Source: CAWEWH01 sp963812775
GTDB lineage: Bacteria > Pseudomonadota > Alphaproteobacteria > Rhizobiales > Beijerinckiaceae
DNA length: 64,000 bases
Reading direction: 5' to 3'
NCBI GenBank assembly: GCA_963812775.1
Contig: CAWEWH010000007.1
Coordinates: 310,001 to 374,000 of the forward strand
The notes beneath the pieces were generated by a model. It saw nothing but the letters and a program-made list of their open reading frames with translations, searched no databases and was not told the DNA's origin. Position 1 is the first letter of the stretch. Every line of letters begins with the position of its first letter. Made by a program: the position numbers and the translations under genes. Shown here in pieces: positions 17,909 through 25,398 of this stretch.

Positions 17909-18352
17909 GTGAACAACTTCAGCAAGCCCTTCATGCTGTCTGCAATTACCATCGCCCTCACAATCCCTCTCACCTCGTTTGCAACTGAAGCACGCTCCAG
18001 TCAGCGCGGCGTCGCGACCTGGTACGGACCCGGCTTCGCAGGAAAGCGCACCGCCAACGGTGAGCGCTTCAATCCTCACGCCATGACAGCGGCGCATCGC
18101 ACGTTGCCCTTCGGCACGCGCGTCGCCGTGACCAACGAGCGCACGGGCCGCTCCGTCGTGGTGCGCATCAACGACCGCGGTCCCTTCAACCGCGGGCTCA
18201 TCATCGACTTGTCGAAAGGGTCGGCGCAGGCCATCGGCATCCTCGGCTCGGCGCCGGTGTCGCTCGTGACGCTGGATCGGACGGTGGAGAATTCGAACTC
18301 GCATCACGTCGTCCAGCGCGCCATGACGCGCTGGACGACTTTCTGTCGATGA
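17909..18352 (+). CDS. RlpA-like septal ring lytic transglycosylase domain protein
   Basis: A 147-residue exported protein. The chosen start is the GTG at 17909, preceded by AAGGA at good spacing; a TTG at 17852 would add an unlikely 19-residue extension. After a signal peptide (MLSAITIALTIPLTSFA) comes a double-psi beta-barrel: GVATWYGPGFAGKRTANGERF, MTAAHRTLPFGTRVAVTN, VVVRINDRGPFNRGLIIDLSKGSAQAIG, containing the RlpA Asp-Arg-Gly-Pro and Asp-Leu-Ser motifs. RlpA proteins cleave denuded glycan strands of peptidoglycan at division sites; there is no SPOR domain here. The last codons coincide with a perfect hairpin. Confidence 0.85.
   Translation: MNNFSKPFMLSAITIALTIPLTSFATEARSSQRGVATWYGPGFAGKRTANGERFNPHAMTAAHRTLPFGTRVAVTNERTGRSVVVRINDRGPFNRGLIIDLSKGSAQAIGILGSAPVSLVTLDRTVENSNSHHVVQRAMTRWTTFCR
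18308..18339. terminator. Perfect 13-bp hairpin overlapping the end of the RlpA-like gene
   Basis: GTCGTCCAGCGCG (18308-18320) and CGCGCTGGACGAC (18327-18339) pair perfectly around a 6-base loop and are followed by TTTCT. The element lies inside the last 15 codons of the plus-strand gene and 38 bp before the 3' end of the converging DUF2865 gene, so it could end transcription from both sides. The same bases encode the QRAMTRWTT tail of the protein. Confidence 0.65.
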
Positions 18353-18376
18353 TTTCCTGACGATCGAGAAACCGCT

Positions 18377-19567
18377 CTACCGCGTCGGGGAGGATTGCGG
18401 CCCGACGAACATGTTGGGCGCCACGACGCGCACCTTCTGCCGCTTGCCGTCCTGGCCGGTGACCTCGACCACCTGGCCTTCGCGCTGGCCGACGGTCTTG
18501 TCCTTACCGACGTTCTGCGGCCCGATGCCGGCCAATTCCTTGCCGGCGGTCGGAACCGCTGCGGCATCGACCGGCTGTTCGGGCTCGGCATCGGCCACCG
18601 GCAGCTGCCTGCCCTGCGCGGCCTGCGCGGGAGCAGCCGGGCCCGCTTTCTTGCCCTTTGGGTCGGGGGCCTTCTTGGCCACCTCGGCCCTCGGCCGCGA
18701 CAACTCTTCGGCCTTCTGGGTCGTCACCACGATGTCGGTCTTGCGGCGATCGAGCAGGTCCTCGGCGCGTTGCAGCGCGTCGACCCATTTCTCGCCCTCC
18801 TTACGGCAGCCGCAATTCGGCACGACCTGCCGCCTGTAGCGCGAGGCGTTGGCAAGCGACGTGTATGGCTGGCCCGCGGCGCTGACGCCGCGCTCGATAT
18901 CGCCCTCCGGCGCCATGTAGAACACCTGCGTCTCGGCCTCGGGGCAGAGCGCCTGGCACATTTCCGGGGCGCCTTCGCGGCCGCCCGCCGGCAGCGGGAA
19001 GAAGAAGCCGTCGCAGGTCCTGACACACACGACGCGCGAGCCGCCGAGCCGGCCTTGCCCGTCGTCGACGATCGGCCCGTCGCTGGCGCGCACCTGGTTG
19101 TTGTTCTGCCCGGAGCCACCAAAAAGCTGCTCGAAGAAGTTCGGCTGCCGCGCCGTCTCCGTGTTGGTGCGGCAATACTGGCTGAGCGCCGCCTGGAGCT
19201 GCTGGCGCCGCTGCTCGGTGCCGTCCTGAAAGCCTGCCTGGCGCTGCAACTGGCCGATATTGGCTTCCATCTGACGCATGCGCTGGGCGAGACCGGAGCA
19301 TTCCGCCGGCGGCTGCTGGTTGAAGAAGAGGCCGTTGCCGCTGCGGTTGCAGCCGATCTGCTGATAGTAGGCGCGCATGCGGTCGAGGTCGCCGCGCGCC
19401 CGCTGCGCGTCGGCCGACTGGCCGCCGCCCTGTCCGAGGGCGGCGAGTTCGGTCCGATAGCGATCGCATTCGGGCGTCTGGCCGAGGGCGGGATGCGAGA
19501 GCGCCGCGAGCACGGCGCCAGCCACGGCCCAAAGATGCGCCGGGCGAGGTGAAAGACGAAGGCTCAT
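18377..19567 (-). CDS. DUF2865 domain-containing exported protein
   Basis: A 396-residue protein with a signal peptide (cleavage after HPALGQ), a coiled-coil-like N-terminal region (RMRQMEANIGQLQRQAGF) and a Cys-rich core: CVRTCDGFFFPLPAGGREGAPEMCQALCPEAETQVFYM followed by VVPNCGCRKEGEKW. This Cys pattern and the TCDGxFFPL signature are those of DUF2865, a family found in Hyphomicrobiales. The C-terminal third is low complexity, Lys/Ala/Pro-rich. The role is unknown; the many Cys residues suggest a disulfide-stabilised envelope domain. It converges with the RlpA-like gene and is divergent from creA. Confidence 0.8.
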   Translation of the reverse strand: MSLRLSPRPAHLWAVAGAVLAALSHPALGQTPECDRYRTELAALGQGGGQSADAQRARGDLDRMRAYYQQIGCNRSGNGLFFNQQPPAECSGLAQRMRQMEANIGQLQRQAGFQDGTEQRRQQLQAALSQYCRTNTETARQPNFFEQLFGGSGQNNNQVRASDGPIVDDGQGRLGGSRVVCVRTCDGFFFPLPAGGREGAPEMCQALCPEAETQVFYMAPEGDIERGVSAAGQPYTSLANASRYRRQVVPNCGCRKEGEKWVDALQRAEDLLDRRKTDIVVTTQKAEELSRPRAEVAKKAPDPKGKKAGPAAPAQAAQGRQLPVADAEPEQPVDAAAVPTAGKELAGIGPQNVGKDKTVGQREGQVVEVTGQDGKRQKVRVVAPNMFVGPQSSPTR

Positions 19568-19779
19568 CGTGTCCTTTCGCAGGGCCCGAAGCGGGACCGA
19601 AGCAGAGTGTTCGCAAGGATATAGTGTTCGCGAGCATGACTAAAGTGTGGTTTGGCCGAAGAGGGCCTTTTCGTCCCGCGCACGCCGAAAACGGGCCTGA
19701 ACGGCCCTGCCGCGACACACGAAGCCCCGGGATGGCGAAGGTTTCGCTCAACAACCATATGCGGGCCAGGGAGGCGTCC

Positions 19780-20214
19780 ATGACCCGCACTTTGTTTCGT
19801 CTTTCGCTCCTTGCCGGCCTCGCCTTGCTTGCCGTGCAAGCGCCGGCGCGGGCGGATGGGCCCGATTTGATCTTTCGGAAGTCGACGGTGTTCAAGTTCC
19901 TGACGCCCAACGACAAGCTCGCCGTCTACGGCATCGACGACCCAGCCGTCGAGGGTGTCGCCTGCCACTACACCCTGCCGGAGAAGGGCGGCCTCAAGGG
20001 CATGATCGGGGTGGCCGAGGAAGTGTCCGACATTTCGCTCGCCTGCCGGCAGGTCGGCCCCATTCGTTTCAAGGAAAAATTCGAGCAGGGCGACGTGGTG
20101 TTGTCGGAGCGCCGGTCGCTGATCTTCAAGAAGATGCAGATCGTCCGCGGCTGCGACGTGAAGCGCAACACGCTCGTCTATCTCGTCTACTCGGACCGCC
20201 TCATCGAGGGCTAG
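19780..20214 (+). CDS. creA: CreA family protein
   Basis: A 144-residue exported protein with a signal peptide (LFRLSLLAGLALLAVQAPARA) and the CreA core: DLIFRKSTVFKFLTPNDKLAVYGIDDPAVEGVACHYT, KGGLKGMIGVAEEVSDISLACRQVGPI and FKKMQIVRGCDVKRNTLVYLVYSDRLIEG. The start at 19780 has an AGGGAGG site 7-9 bases upstream; the longer open frame to 19549 is not supported. CreA is a small periplasmic protein, named for its place in the E. coli creABCD operon; its biochemical function is unknown. There are no creBCD genes here, as usual in this order. The stop lies 3 bp past a possible stop of a short minus-strand remnant (20211-20330). Confidence 0.88.
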   Translation: MTRTLFRLSLLAGLALLAVQAPARADGPDLIFRKSTVFKFLTPNDKLAVYGIDDPAVEGVACHYTLPEKGGLKGMIGVAEEVSDISLACRQVGPIRFKEKFEQGDVVLSERRSLIFKKMQIVRGCDVKRNTLVYLVYSDRLIEG

Positions 20215-20310
20215 CCGAAAAACTCCACCTCGAGTGTGCCGATCACGCCGTGGGGCAGCACGGCGGAAACGCCGAAATGCGGCGACTGGGTGAAGGGATA
20301 GCGCTGCGCT

Positions 20311-20637
20311 TCAATTCTGGCAGGTGATGGTCAGCACTGTGCCGCTGCCTTCGCCGGCGATCCGCGCGGCGGTGGTGCCGGTGATGTCTTCCCGGGCGAC
20401 CGGGCCGAACGCCACGACGCTGTCGTATCCCTTCGCCTGACAATAGCTTTCGGCGACCGTGCGGCCGCATTCATTGCCGCTCGTCAGGCAATCGGCGATG
20501 CCGTATCCGTCATTGGGTGGGACGAGGAACGTGCCCACCTGGCCCTGCTCGGGCGGTTTCGGCGTCGGCACCAGCGCCAATGAAGAGCCGCCCACGATGA
20601 GCGACACAAGGCCAAGTCCCGCAACGATCCGGCGCAT
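20311..20637 (-). CDS. Exported hypothetical protein
   Basis: A 108-residue protein with a signal peptide (MRRIVAGLGLVSLIVGGSSLALV) and a mature domain with five Cys (DCLTSGNECGRTVAESYCQAKGYDSV ... TITCQN). The CQAKGYDSVVAFG segment resembles small periplasmic proteins of Hyphomicrobiales whose role is unknown; the Cys pairs probably form disulfides. It is divergent from cimA. Downstream, in another minus frame (about 20330-20211), a short stretch SPHFGVSAVLPHGVIGTLEV ends in a stop; it could be a gene remnant but is too short to name. Confidence 0.7.
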   Translation of the reverse strand: MRRIVAGLGLVSLIVGGSSLALVPTPKPPEQGQVGTFLVPPNDGYGIADCLTSGNECGRTVAESYCQAKGYDSVVAFGPVAREDITGTTAARIAGEGSGTVLTITCQN

Positions 20638-20689
20638 TGAGGCAACTCCCCACCCGTCCTGCCGGCATTTGTGGGGCGCCAGTTATGAA

Positions 20690-20719
20690 GAAACGCTAAA
20701 CGATGGCGAAACGTTAAAC
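20690..20719. promoter_or_regulatory. Direct repeat upstream of cimA
   Basis: GAAACGCTAAAC (20690-20701) and GAAACGTTAAAC (20708-20719) are near-identical 12-mers spaced 18 bp apart in the divergent region between the exported-protein gene and cimA. The helical phasing is compatible with cooperative binding of one regulator. A TTGACG hexamer follows at 20748, but a convincing -10 at normal spacing is not evident. Confidence 0.35.
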
Positions 20720-20903
20720 ACCGCAAGGACCAGTTGGCGGCTTTCCCTTGACGGTGTGGCCGAAGCACGGCACATATCCGCCATGGTCAAGACGGCCCCG
20801 ATCTTCATCGCGATTATTGGCAGCTAGCAACAAGCGCTGGCTGGAGCCGTCTATTTCCCTTTGAAATTGAGCGATCTCCCGGCCGGCGGCCCGAGGTGAT
20901 CCC

Positions 20904-22505
20904 ATGCCTGCGACGCGCGAACGGCTCTATCTGTTCGACACGACGTTGCGCGACGGCGCGCAGACGACGGGCGTCGACTTCTCGCTCGAGGACAAGCGGC
21001 TGGTCGCCGCCATGCTCGATCGGCTTGGCGTCGATTACGTCGAGGGCGGCTATCCGGGCGCCAACCCGCTCGACACGGAGTTCTTCCGCAAAAAGCCGAC
21101 CGCCAAGGCGCGCTTCACGGCCTTCGGCATGACGCGCCGCGCCGGCCGCTCGGCTGCCAACGATCCCGGCCTCGCCGCGCTCCTCGACAGCGCCGCCAAC
21201 TCCATCTGCTTCGTGGCCAAGACCTGGGACTACCATGTCACCGTGGCGCTGGAGACGACCCTCGAGGACAATCTCGCGGGCATCCGCGACAGCGTGGTGC
21301 TTGCCAGGAAGCGCGGCCGCGAGGTGCTGCTCGACTGCGAGCACTTCTTCGACGGTTACAAGGCCAATCGCGACTATGCGCTCGCTTGCGCCAAGGCCGC
21401 CTACGAGGCGGGCGCGCGCTGGGTGGTGATGTGCGACACCAATGGCGGCACCCTGCCGCACGAGGTGGAGCGCATCGTCGGCGAGGTGGCCGCGGCGATC
21501 CCCGGCGATCATCTCGGCATCCACACCCATGACGACATCGGCTGCGCCGTCGCCAACACGCTGGCGGCGGTCCGCGCCGGCGCCCGTCACATCCAGGGCA
21601 CGCTCAATGGCCTCGGCGAGCGCTGCGGCAACGCCAACCTCGTCACGCTGATCCCGACATTGAAGCTGAAGGGCGAGTATGCCGACCGCTTCGAGGTCGG
21701 GGTCAGCGACGAGGCGCTCGGCGCCTTGACGCAGACGTCGCGCGCCTTCGACGAGATCCTGAACCGCGGCGCCTGGGGCCACGCGCCCTATGTCGGCGCC
21801 AGCGCCTTCACCACCAAGGCCGGCATCCATGCCTCGGCCGTGCTGAAGGACCCGCGCACCTACGAGCACGTCGAGCCGCAGAGCGTCGGCAATGCCCGTC
21901 GCCTGCTCGTCTCGGACCAGGGCGGCCGATCCAACGTTCTCGCTGAGCTCGATCGCGTCGGCATAAAGCTCGACCGCAACGATCCGCGCATCAGCCGACT
22001 GCTCGAAGAGGTGAAGGACAAGGAAGCGCAGGGCTATGCCTATGAGGGCGCCGATGCCTCGTTCTTCCTGCTCGCCAAGCGCATCCTCGGCGAGGTGCCG
22101 GAATTCTTCAGCGTCGAGCGCTTCAACGTCAACGTCGAGCGGCGCTGGAATGCGGTCGGCACGCTGGTCTCGGTCGCCGAAGCCATCGTCAAGGTACGGG
22201 TCGGGCAGGAGGAGCTGATCTCGGCGGCGGAAGGCAACGGCCCGGTCAATGCGCTCGACCTCGCCTTGCGCAAGGACCTCGGCAAGTACCAGAAGCTCAT
22301 CGCCGGCCTCGAGCTCGTCGACTACAAGGTGCGCATCTTCCAGGGCGGCTCGGACGCGGTGACGCGCGTGCTCATCGAGAGCGGCGACGAGAAGGGCGAC
22401 CGCTGGGTGACCATCGGCGTTTCGCCCAATATCATCGATGCGTCATTCCAGGCGCTGACTGATTCCATCGTCTACAAGCTGGTGAAGAGCGGCGCCAAGG
22501 CGTAG
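20904..22505 (+). CDS. cimA: Citramalate synthase
   Basis: A 533-residue member of the alpha-isopropylmalate/homocitrate synthase family. Catalytic-domain motifs are LFDTTLRDGAQTTGVDFS (metal Asp and Arg), VMCDTNGGTLPHEVE, LGIHTHDDIGCAVANTL (metal-binding His-x-His) and GTLNGLGERCGNANL. The C-terminal half carries the LeuA dimer-type regulatory region (VKVRVGQEELISAAEGNGPVNALDLALRK), where isoleucine acts as feedback inhibitor in relatives. It joins pyruvate and acetyl-CoA to (R)-citramalate, the threonine-independent route to isoleucine. Its length and DFS motif after RDGAQ fit CimA rather than LeuA. The GGCGTAGG/CCTACGCC hairpin at 22499-22519 spans the stop codon. Confidence 0.9.
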   Translation: MPATRERLYLFDTTLRDGAQTTGVDFSLEDKRLVAAMLDRLGVDYVEGGYPGANPLDTEFFRKKPTAKARFTAFGMTRRAGRSAANDPGLAALLDSAANSICFVAKTWDYHVTVALETTLEDNLAGIRDSVVLARKRGREVLLDCEHFFDGYKANRDYALACAKAAYEAGARWVVMCDTNGGTLPHEVERIVGEVAAAIPGDHLGIHTHDDIGCAVANTLAAVRAGARHIQGTLNGLGERCGNANLVTLIPTLKLKGEYADRFEVGVSDEALGALTQTSRAFDEILNRGAWGHAPYVGASAFTTKAGIHASAVLKDPRTYEHVEPQSVGNARRLLVSDQGGRSNVLAELDRVGIKLDRNDPRISRLLEEVKDKEAQGYAYEGADASFFLLAKRILGEVPEFFSVERFNVNVERRWNAVGTLVSVAEAIVKVRVGQEELISAAEGNGPVNALDLALRKDLGKYQKLIAGLELVDYKVRIFQGGSDAVTRVLIESGDEKGDRWVTIGVSPNIIDASFQALTDSIVYKLVKSGAKA

Positions 22506-22512
22506 GCGCTGC

Positions 22513-22602
22513 CTACGCCGCCACCACCGCTTCCGCCTCGACTTCGATGAAGGCGGACACCTGCACGACGGTGCCGGCCGGCCTAATTGCCAGGATCGGG
22601 CT
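22513..22602 (-). pseudogene. Possible C-terminal remnant of a RidA/YjgF-like gene
   Basis: Between cimA and the next exported-protein gene, one minus frame reads RPAGTVVQVSAFIEVEAEAV with a stop at 22513-22515. This resembles the last strand of RidA-family proteins, but only about 30 residues are present and they overlap the 3' end of the neighbouring gene. A remnant is possible; chance is not excluded. Confidence 0.25.
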
Positions 22603-23029
22603 CGCGGGGCTGCGGGGCGCGCTTCAGCTCGATGGCGGTGAAGCGCAGCGACGGATCCTTGCACAGATCGACCTTGCCGCCGGGGGCCTCCGAGCCATCC
22701 TCGAAGACCGCCACCACGGAATATTCGCAGCCCTTGGGGCTTCTCAGCCGGATCTTGGTGGACTTGCCCGACTGCAGACCCTGGGGAAGGCTGCCGACGA
22801 TGCGCGGCTCACTTTCGGTGGTGGAGATTTCGACGCCGGCGAGCAGCAATGCGGCCTCGTTCGTCACCGTGACGACCGTGGGCAGGCTGCCGCCCCCCTT
22901 GGCTTTTTCGGCCTTCTTGGCAGGTGGCGCCGCCTGCTTTTCGGCTGTTTGGGCGCCCGCACCCGCAGACAGGACGACTAGGGCTGGTGCGACAAGCGCG
23001 ACCACGATGGCAAGGCGAGCACGCAACAT
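22583..23029 (-). CDS. Exported hypothetical protein
   Basis: A 148-residue protein from the ATG at 23029, which gives a good signal peptide (MLRARLAIVVALVAPALVVLSAGAGA); an upstream GTG at 23071 would add a poor leader. A Lys/Ala/Pro linker follows, then a compact domain: LPTVVTVTNEAALLLAGVEIS, KIRLRSPKGCEYSVVAVFEDGSEA, GGKVDLCKDPSLRF. The layout (VTNEA..L..VEI and a GC-C pair) looks like a small all-beta periplasmic domain. I know no function. It sits in a minus-strand pair with the LOG gene. Confidence 0.7.
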   Translation of the reverse strand: MLRARLAIVVALVAPALVVLSAGAGAQTAEKQAAPPAKKAEKAKGGGSLPTVVTVTNEAALLLAGVEISTTESEPRIVGSLPQGLQSGKSTKIRLRSPKGCEYSVVAVFEDGSEAPGGKVDLCKDPSLRFTAIELKRAPQPREPDPGN

Positions 23030-23107
23030 GGCAGTCCCCAGCGCTCGAATTGAGCTTCTGCAGGAAAGCACCGGAGGCTGGGCAAGATCAAGACGGAAAG
23101 CCGACGA

Positions 23108-23728
23108 TCAGAAGCGTTCGCTCACAGCTTCCTGCGCCTGCGGCGTCGCCGTGCCGGTGCGCTCGGCGGCAGCTTGCAGCATCGGCAGCACGTCCTCGAC
23201 GCGCTCGGCGACGAGATAACGAACCTCGATGTCGGACCGGATGAAGGCGTGCAGGCGCATATGGGCGATCAACTCGAGGAGCGGATTCCAGAAGCCCTTC
23301 TGGTTGAGCAGCAGGATCGGCTTCTTGTGGCGCCCGAGCTGCGACCAGGTGAGCTGCTCGACGAGTTCCTCCAGCGTGCCGATGCCACCCGGCAGAGCCA
23401 CGAAGGCGTCGGCGCGCTCGAACATGATGCGCTTGCGCTCGTGCATGTCGGCGACGACGAGCGTCTGCTCGTTGCTGGCCGGCGGGCGCTCACGCTCCTT
23501 GAGGAAGCCCGGAATGATGCCGGTGACGTGACCGCCATGCGCGGTGACGCTCTTGGCGAGTGCGCCCATGAGGCCGAGACCGCCGCCGCCGTAGACAAGG
23601 CGAATGTCCGCCTCCGCCATGAAACGGCCGAGCGCCCGCGCCGCGACGGCGAAGTCCGGATCGCTGCCCTCGCCGGAGCCGCAATAGACGCAGACCGAGC
23701 GAATCTTGGGCTTGGGCAATTTCGACAT
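23108..23728 (-). CDS. LOG-family protein (TIGR00730 Rossmann fold)
   Basis: From the Met at 23728 this is a 206-residue LOG-family protein: VCVYCGSGEGSDPDF at the N-terminus, LVYGGGGLGLMGALAKS, the catalytic Arg region MHERKRIMFERADAF and the signature LPGGIGTLEELVEQLTW. Members cleave the ribosyl group from nucleoside 5'-monophosphates; in plants and some bacteria this releases active cytokinins, and many bacterial members are simply AMP/CMP nucleosidases. Earlier starts at 23776 and 23851 are open but add a leader without family similarity or a clear ribosome site. Function in hormone production cannot be inferred without a neighbouring ipt gene, and none is present. Confidence 0.85.
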   Translation of the reverse strand: MSKLPKPKIRSVCVYCGSGEGSDPDFAVAARALGRFMAEADIRLVYGGGGLGLMGALAKSVTAHGGHVTGIIPGFLKERERPPASNEQTLVVADMHERKRIMFERADAFVALPGGIGTLEELVEQLTWSQLGRHKKPILLLNQKGFWNPLLELIAHMRLHAFIRSDIEVRYLVAERVEDVLPMLQAAAERTGTATPQAQEAVSERF

Positions 23729-23999
23729 GGAGGCGATGTGGCCGGGGCGGTCGATGGTGGTCAAGGGCGGGGACATGGGATGAGACGAGACCGATGAACG
23801 TGAACGGCAACAAAAGATGGGTCCGCACAAGCGATGTTGCGAGAGCGCCAACGCACATCATGGCCGAAAAGGCGTTCTGGCTTCGTTAAGCCGTCAGTCC
23901 CGCTTGTGCTTGCTTATGGGCATATGAAAGGGAAAACGACTGGCTTTGCGCCTCAGCTAGGCCTAAATTCGCGGTTACGCCGCTATCGATCGAGGATCC

Positions 24000-25232
24000 A
24001 TGCTCAACCTTCGTGCCGGTTTCGTCGTTGCAGGATTGGCGGCCTTCGGCGTCGCAGCGTTGGCGTTCGGGCCGCTGCGGCAGGCCGGAATCTTCGATTT
24101 CGGGGGCCAGGCGCAACGGCCGCCAGATGCTCCACTTGCCGCCGCACGCGATGTGGCGAGCGCCGTCAAGCCGAGCGATCAAGCAGCGCTGGCCGAAAGG
24201 CCGAGTGAAAAGAAGAGCGGAGCGGATGCACAGGCGCGCCGCCCGGATCGCGACGAAACCGGCGACACTCCCGCCTTCGACGTGGTGCGTGTCGAGCCGG
24301 ACGGCGATTCCGTGGTGGCCGGCCGCGCCTCGCCCGGCGCCACTGTCGAGCTCCTACGCAATGGCAAGGTGCACGATCGCACCGTCGCGGATGCGGCCGG
24401 GCTTTTCGCCATGACGCCCGAGAAGCTGCCCGAGGGCGACCATCAACTGACCTTGCGTTTCACCGCCCCCGATGGTCAGCGCAAGCTGTCGAAGGAGTCG
24501 GTCGCCGTCTCGCTGGCCCAGCGACGCAAGGAGCCGGTCATCGTGGCGCTGTCGGCGCCCGATCGCCCCACGGTCGTGCTGTCGAACCCCGACAAGTTCG
24601 AGCAACCTGGCCACCGCGTCGGCGAAAAAAGCGGCGACACGACGCGCTCGCTGCCGTCAGGGGTCGTCATCGACATCGCGGAAGGCAGCGAAGACGGCAA
24701 GCTCTTCGTAAGCGGGCGCGCCGCGCCTGATGCGACGGTACGCCTCTACCTCAACGACGGCTACCTGGCGTCCGGAGCAGCCGGAAAGGACGGCCGCCTG
24801 TCATTCTCAGTCGCCGGCGGCGTGACGCCCGGCGACTATCGCGTCCGGCTCGACCACGTCGATCCGGTGTCCGGCACTGTCAAGTCGCGCGCCGAGGTCG
24901 GTTTCAACCTGCCGGTCCGGCAGATTGCGGCCGCCCCAAGCCGGATGGCAGCCTCGGCCGACCCTGCCGGCGGCGCGGATGCCGAGACGAGAGGCCTCAA
25001 ACCGGGCGGTGCTGGAGCGAGTAATGACAGGCCGGGCGTGGTGATAGCCGTGCCGGAAGTGCGCACGGCGATTGTGTCGCAAGGCGATAGCCTGTGGCGC
25101 ATCAGCCAGCGCATCTACGGCGAGGGGTTGCGCTACACGGTCATCTATTCGGCCAATCACGATCAGATCCGCAACCCACACCGGATCTATCCCGGACAGA
25201 CCTTCGTTCTGCCGAACCCCCAGAAGAACTGA
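24000..25232 (+). CDS. LysM domain protein with Ig-like repeats
   Basis: A 410-residue protein. It has an N-terminal membrane anchor or uncleaved signal (FVVAGLAAFGVAALAFGPL), a charged linker, two related beta modules (VEPDGDSVVAGRASPGATVELLRNG near residue 100 and AEGSEDGKLFVSGRAAPDATVRLYLNDG near residue 225), both of a carboxypeptidase-regulatory/Ig-like type, and a C-terminal LysM domain (VSQGDSLWRISQRIYGEG ... IRNPHRIYPGQTFVLP). LysM binds N-acetylglucosamine in peptidoglycan, so the protein probably holds to the cell wall. This architecture is common in Hyphomicrobiales near the Atm1-type exporter gene, which follows here. Confidence 0.85.
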   Translation: MLNLRAGFVVAGLAAFGVAALAFGPLRQAGIFDFGGQAQRPPDAPLAAARDVASAVKPSDQAALAERPSEKKSGADAQARRPDRDETGDTPAFDVVRVEPDGDSVVAGRASPGATVELLRNGKVHDRTVADAAGLFAMTPEKLPEGDHQLTLRFTAPDGQRKLSKESVAVSLAQRRKEPVIVALSAPDRPTVVLSNPDKFEQPGHRVGEKSGDTTRSLPSGVVIDIAEGSEDGKLFVSGRAAPDATVRLYLNDGYLASGAAGKDGRLSFSVAGGVTPGDYRVRLDHVDPVSGTVKSRAEVGFNLPVRQIAAAPSRMAASADPAGGADAETRGLKPGGAGASNDRPGVVIAVPEVRTAIVSQGDSLWRISQRIYGEGLRYTVIYSANHDQIRNPHRIYPGQTFVLPNPQKN

Positions 25233-25398
25233 CCCAATAGCAGCGCCATGACTAACGCGCGCCGCCATGTGGCCAGCGCGGCTCGTGCTGCAAGTGCGAA
25301 GCGGCGGGCCATGGGCCCGCCCTGGGGATTTCCCGGCAAAGGCGTGCGCGGCGGCGGCTTCTCGCCTATATGAGGGACGGCGCTCCTTAAGGAATTCG

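Noticed and set aside
20211..20330. Short minus frame SPHFGVSAVLPHGVIGTLEV
   Set aside because: Reads protein-like but is under 40 residues, has no start and no family I can name, so it is only mentioned under the neighbouring gene.
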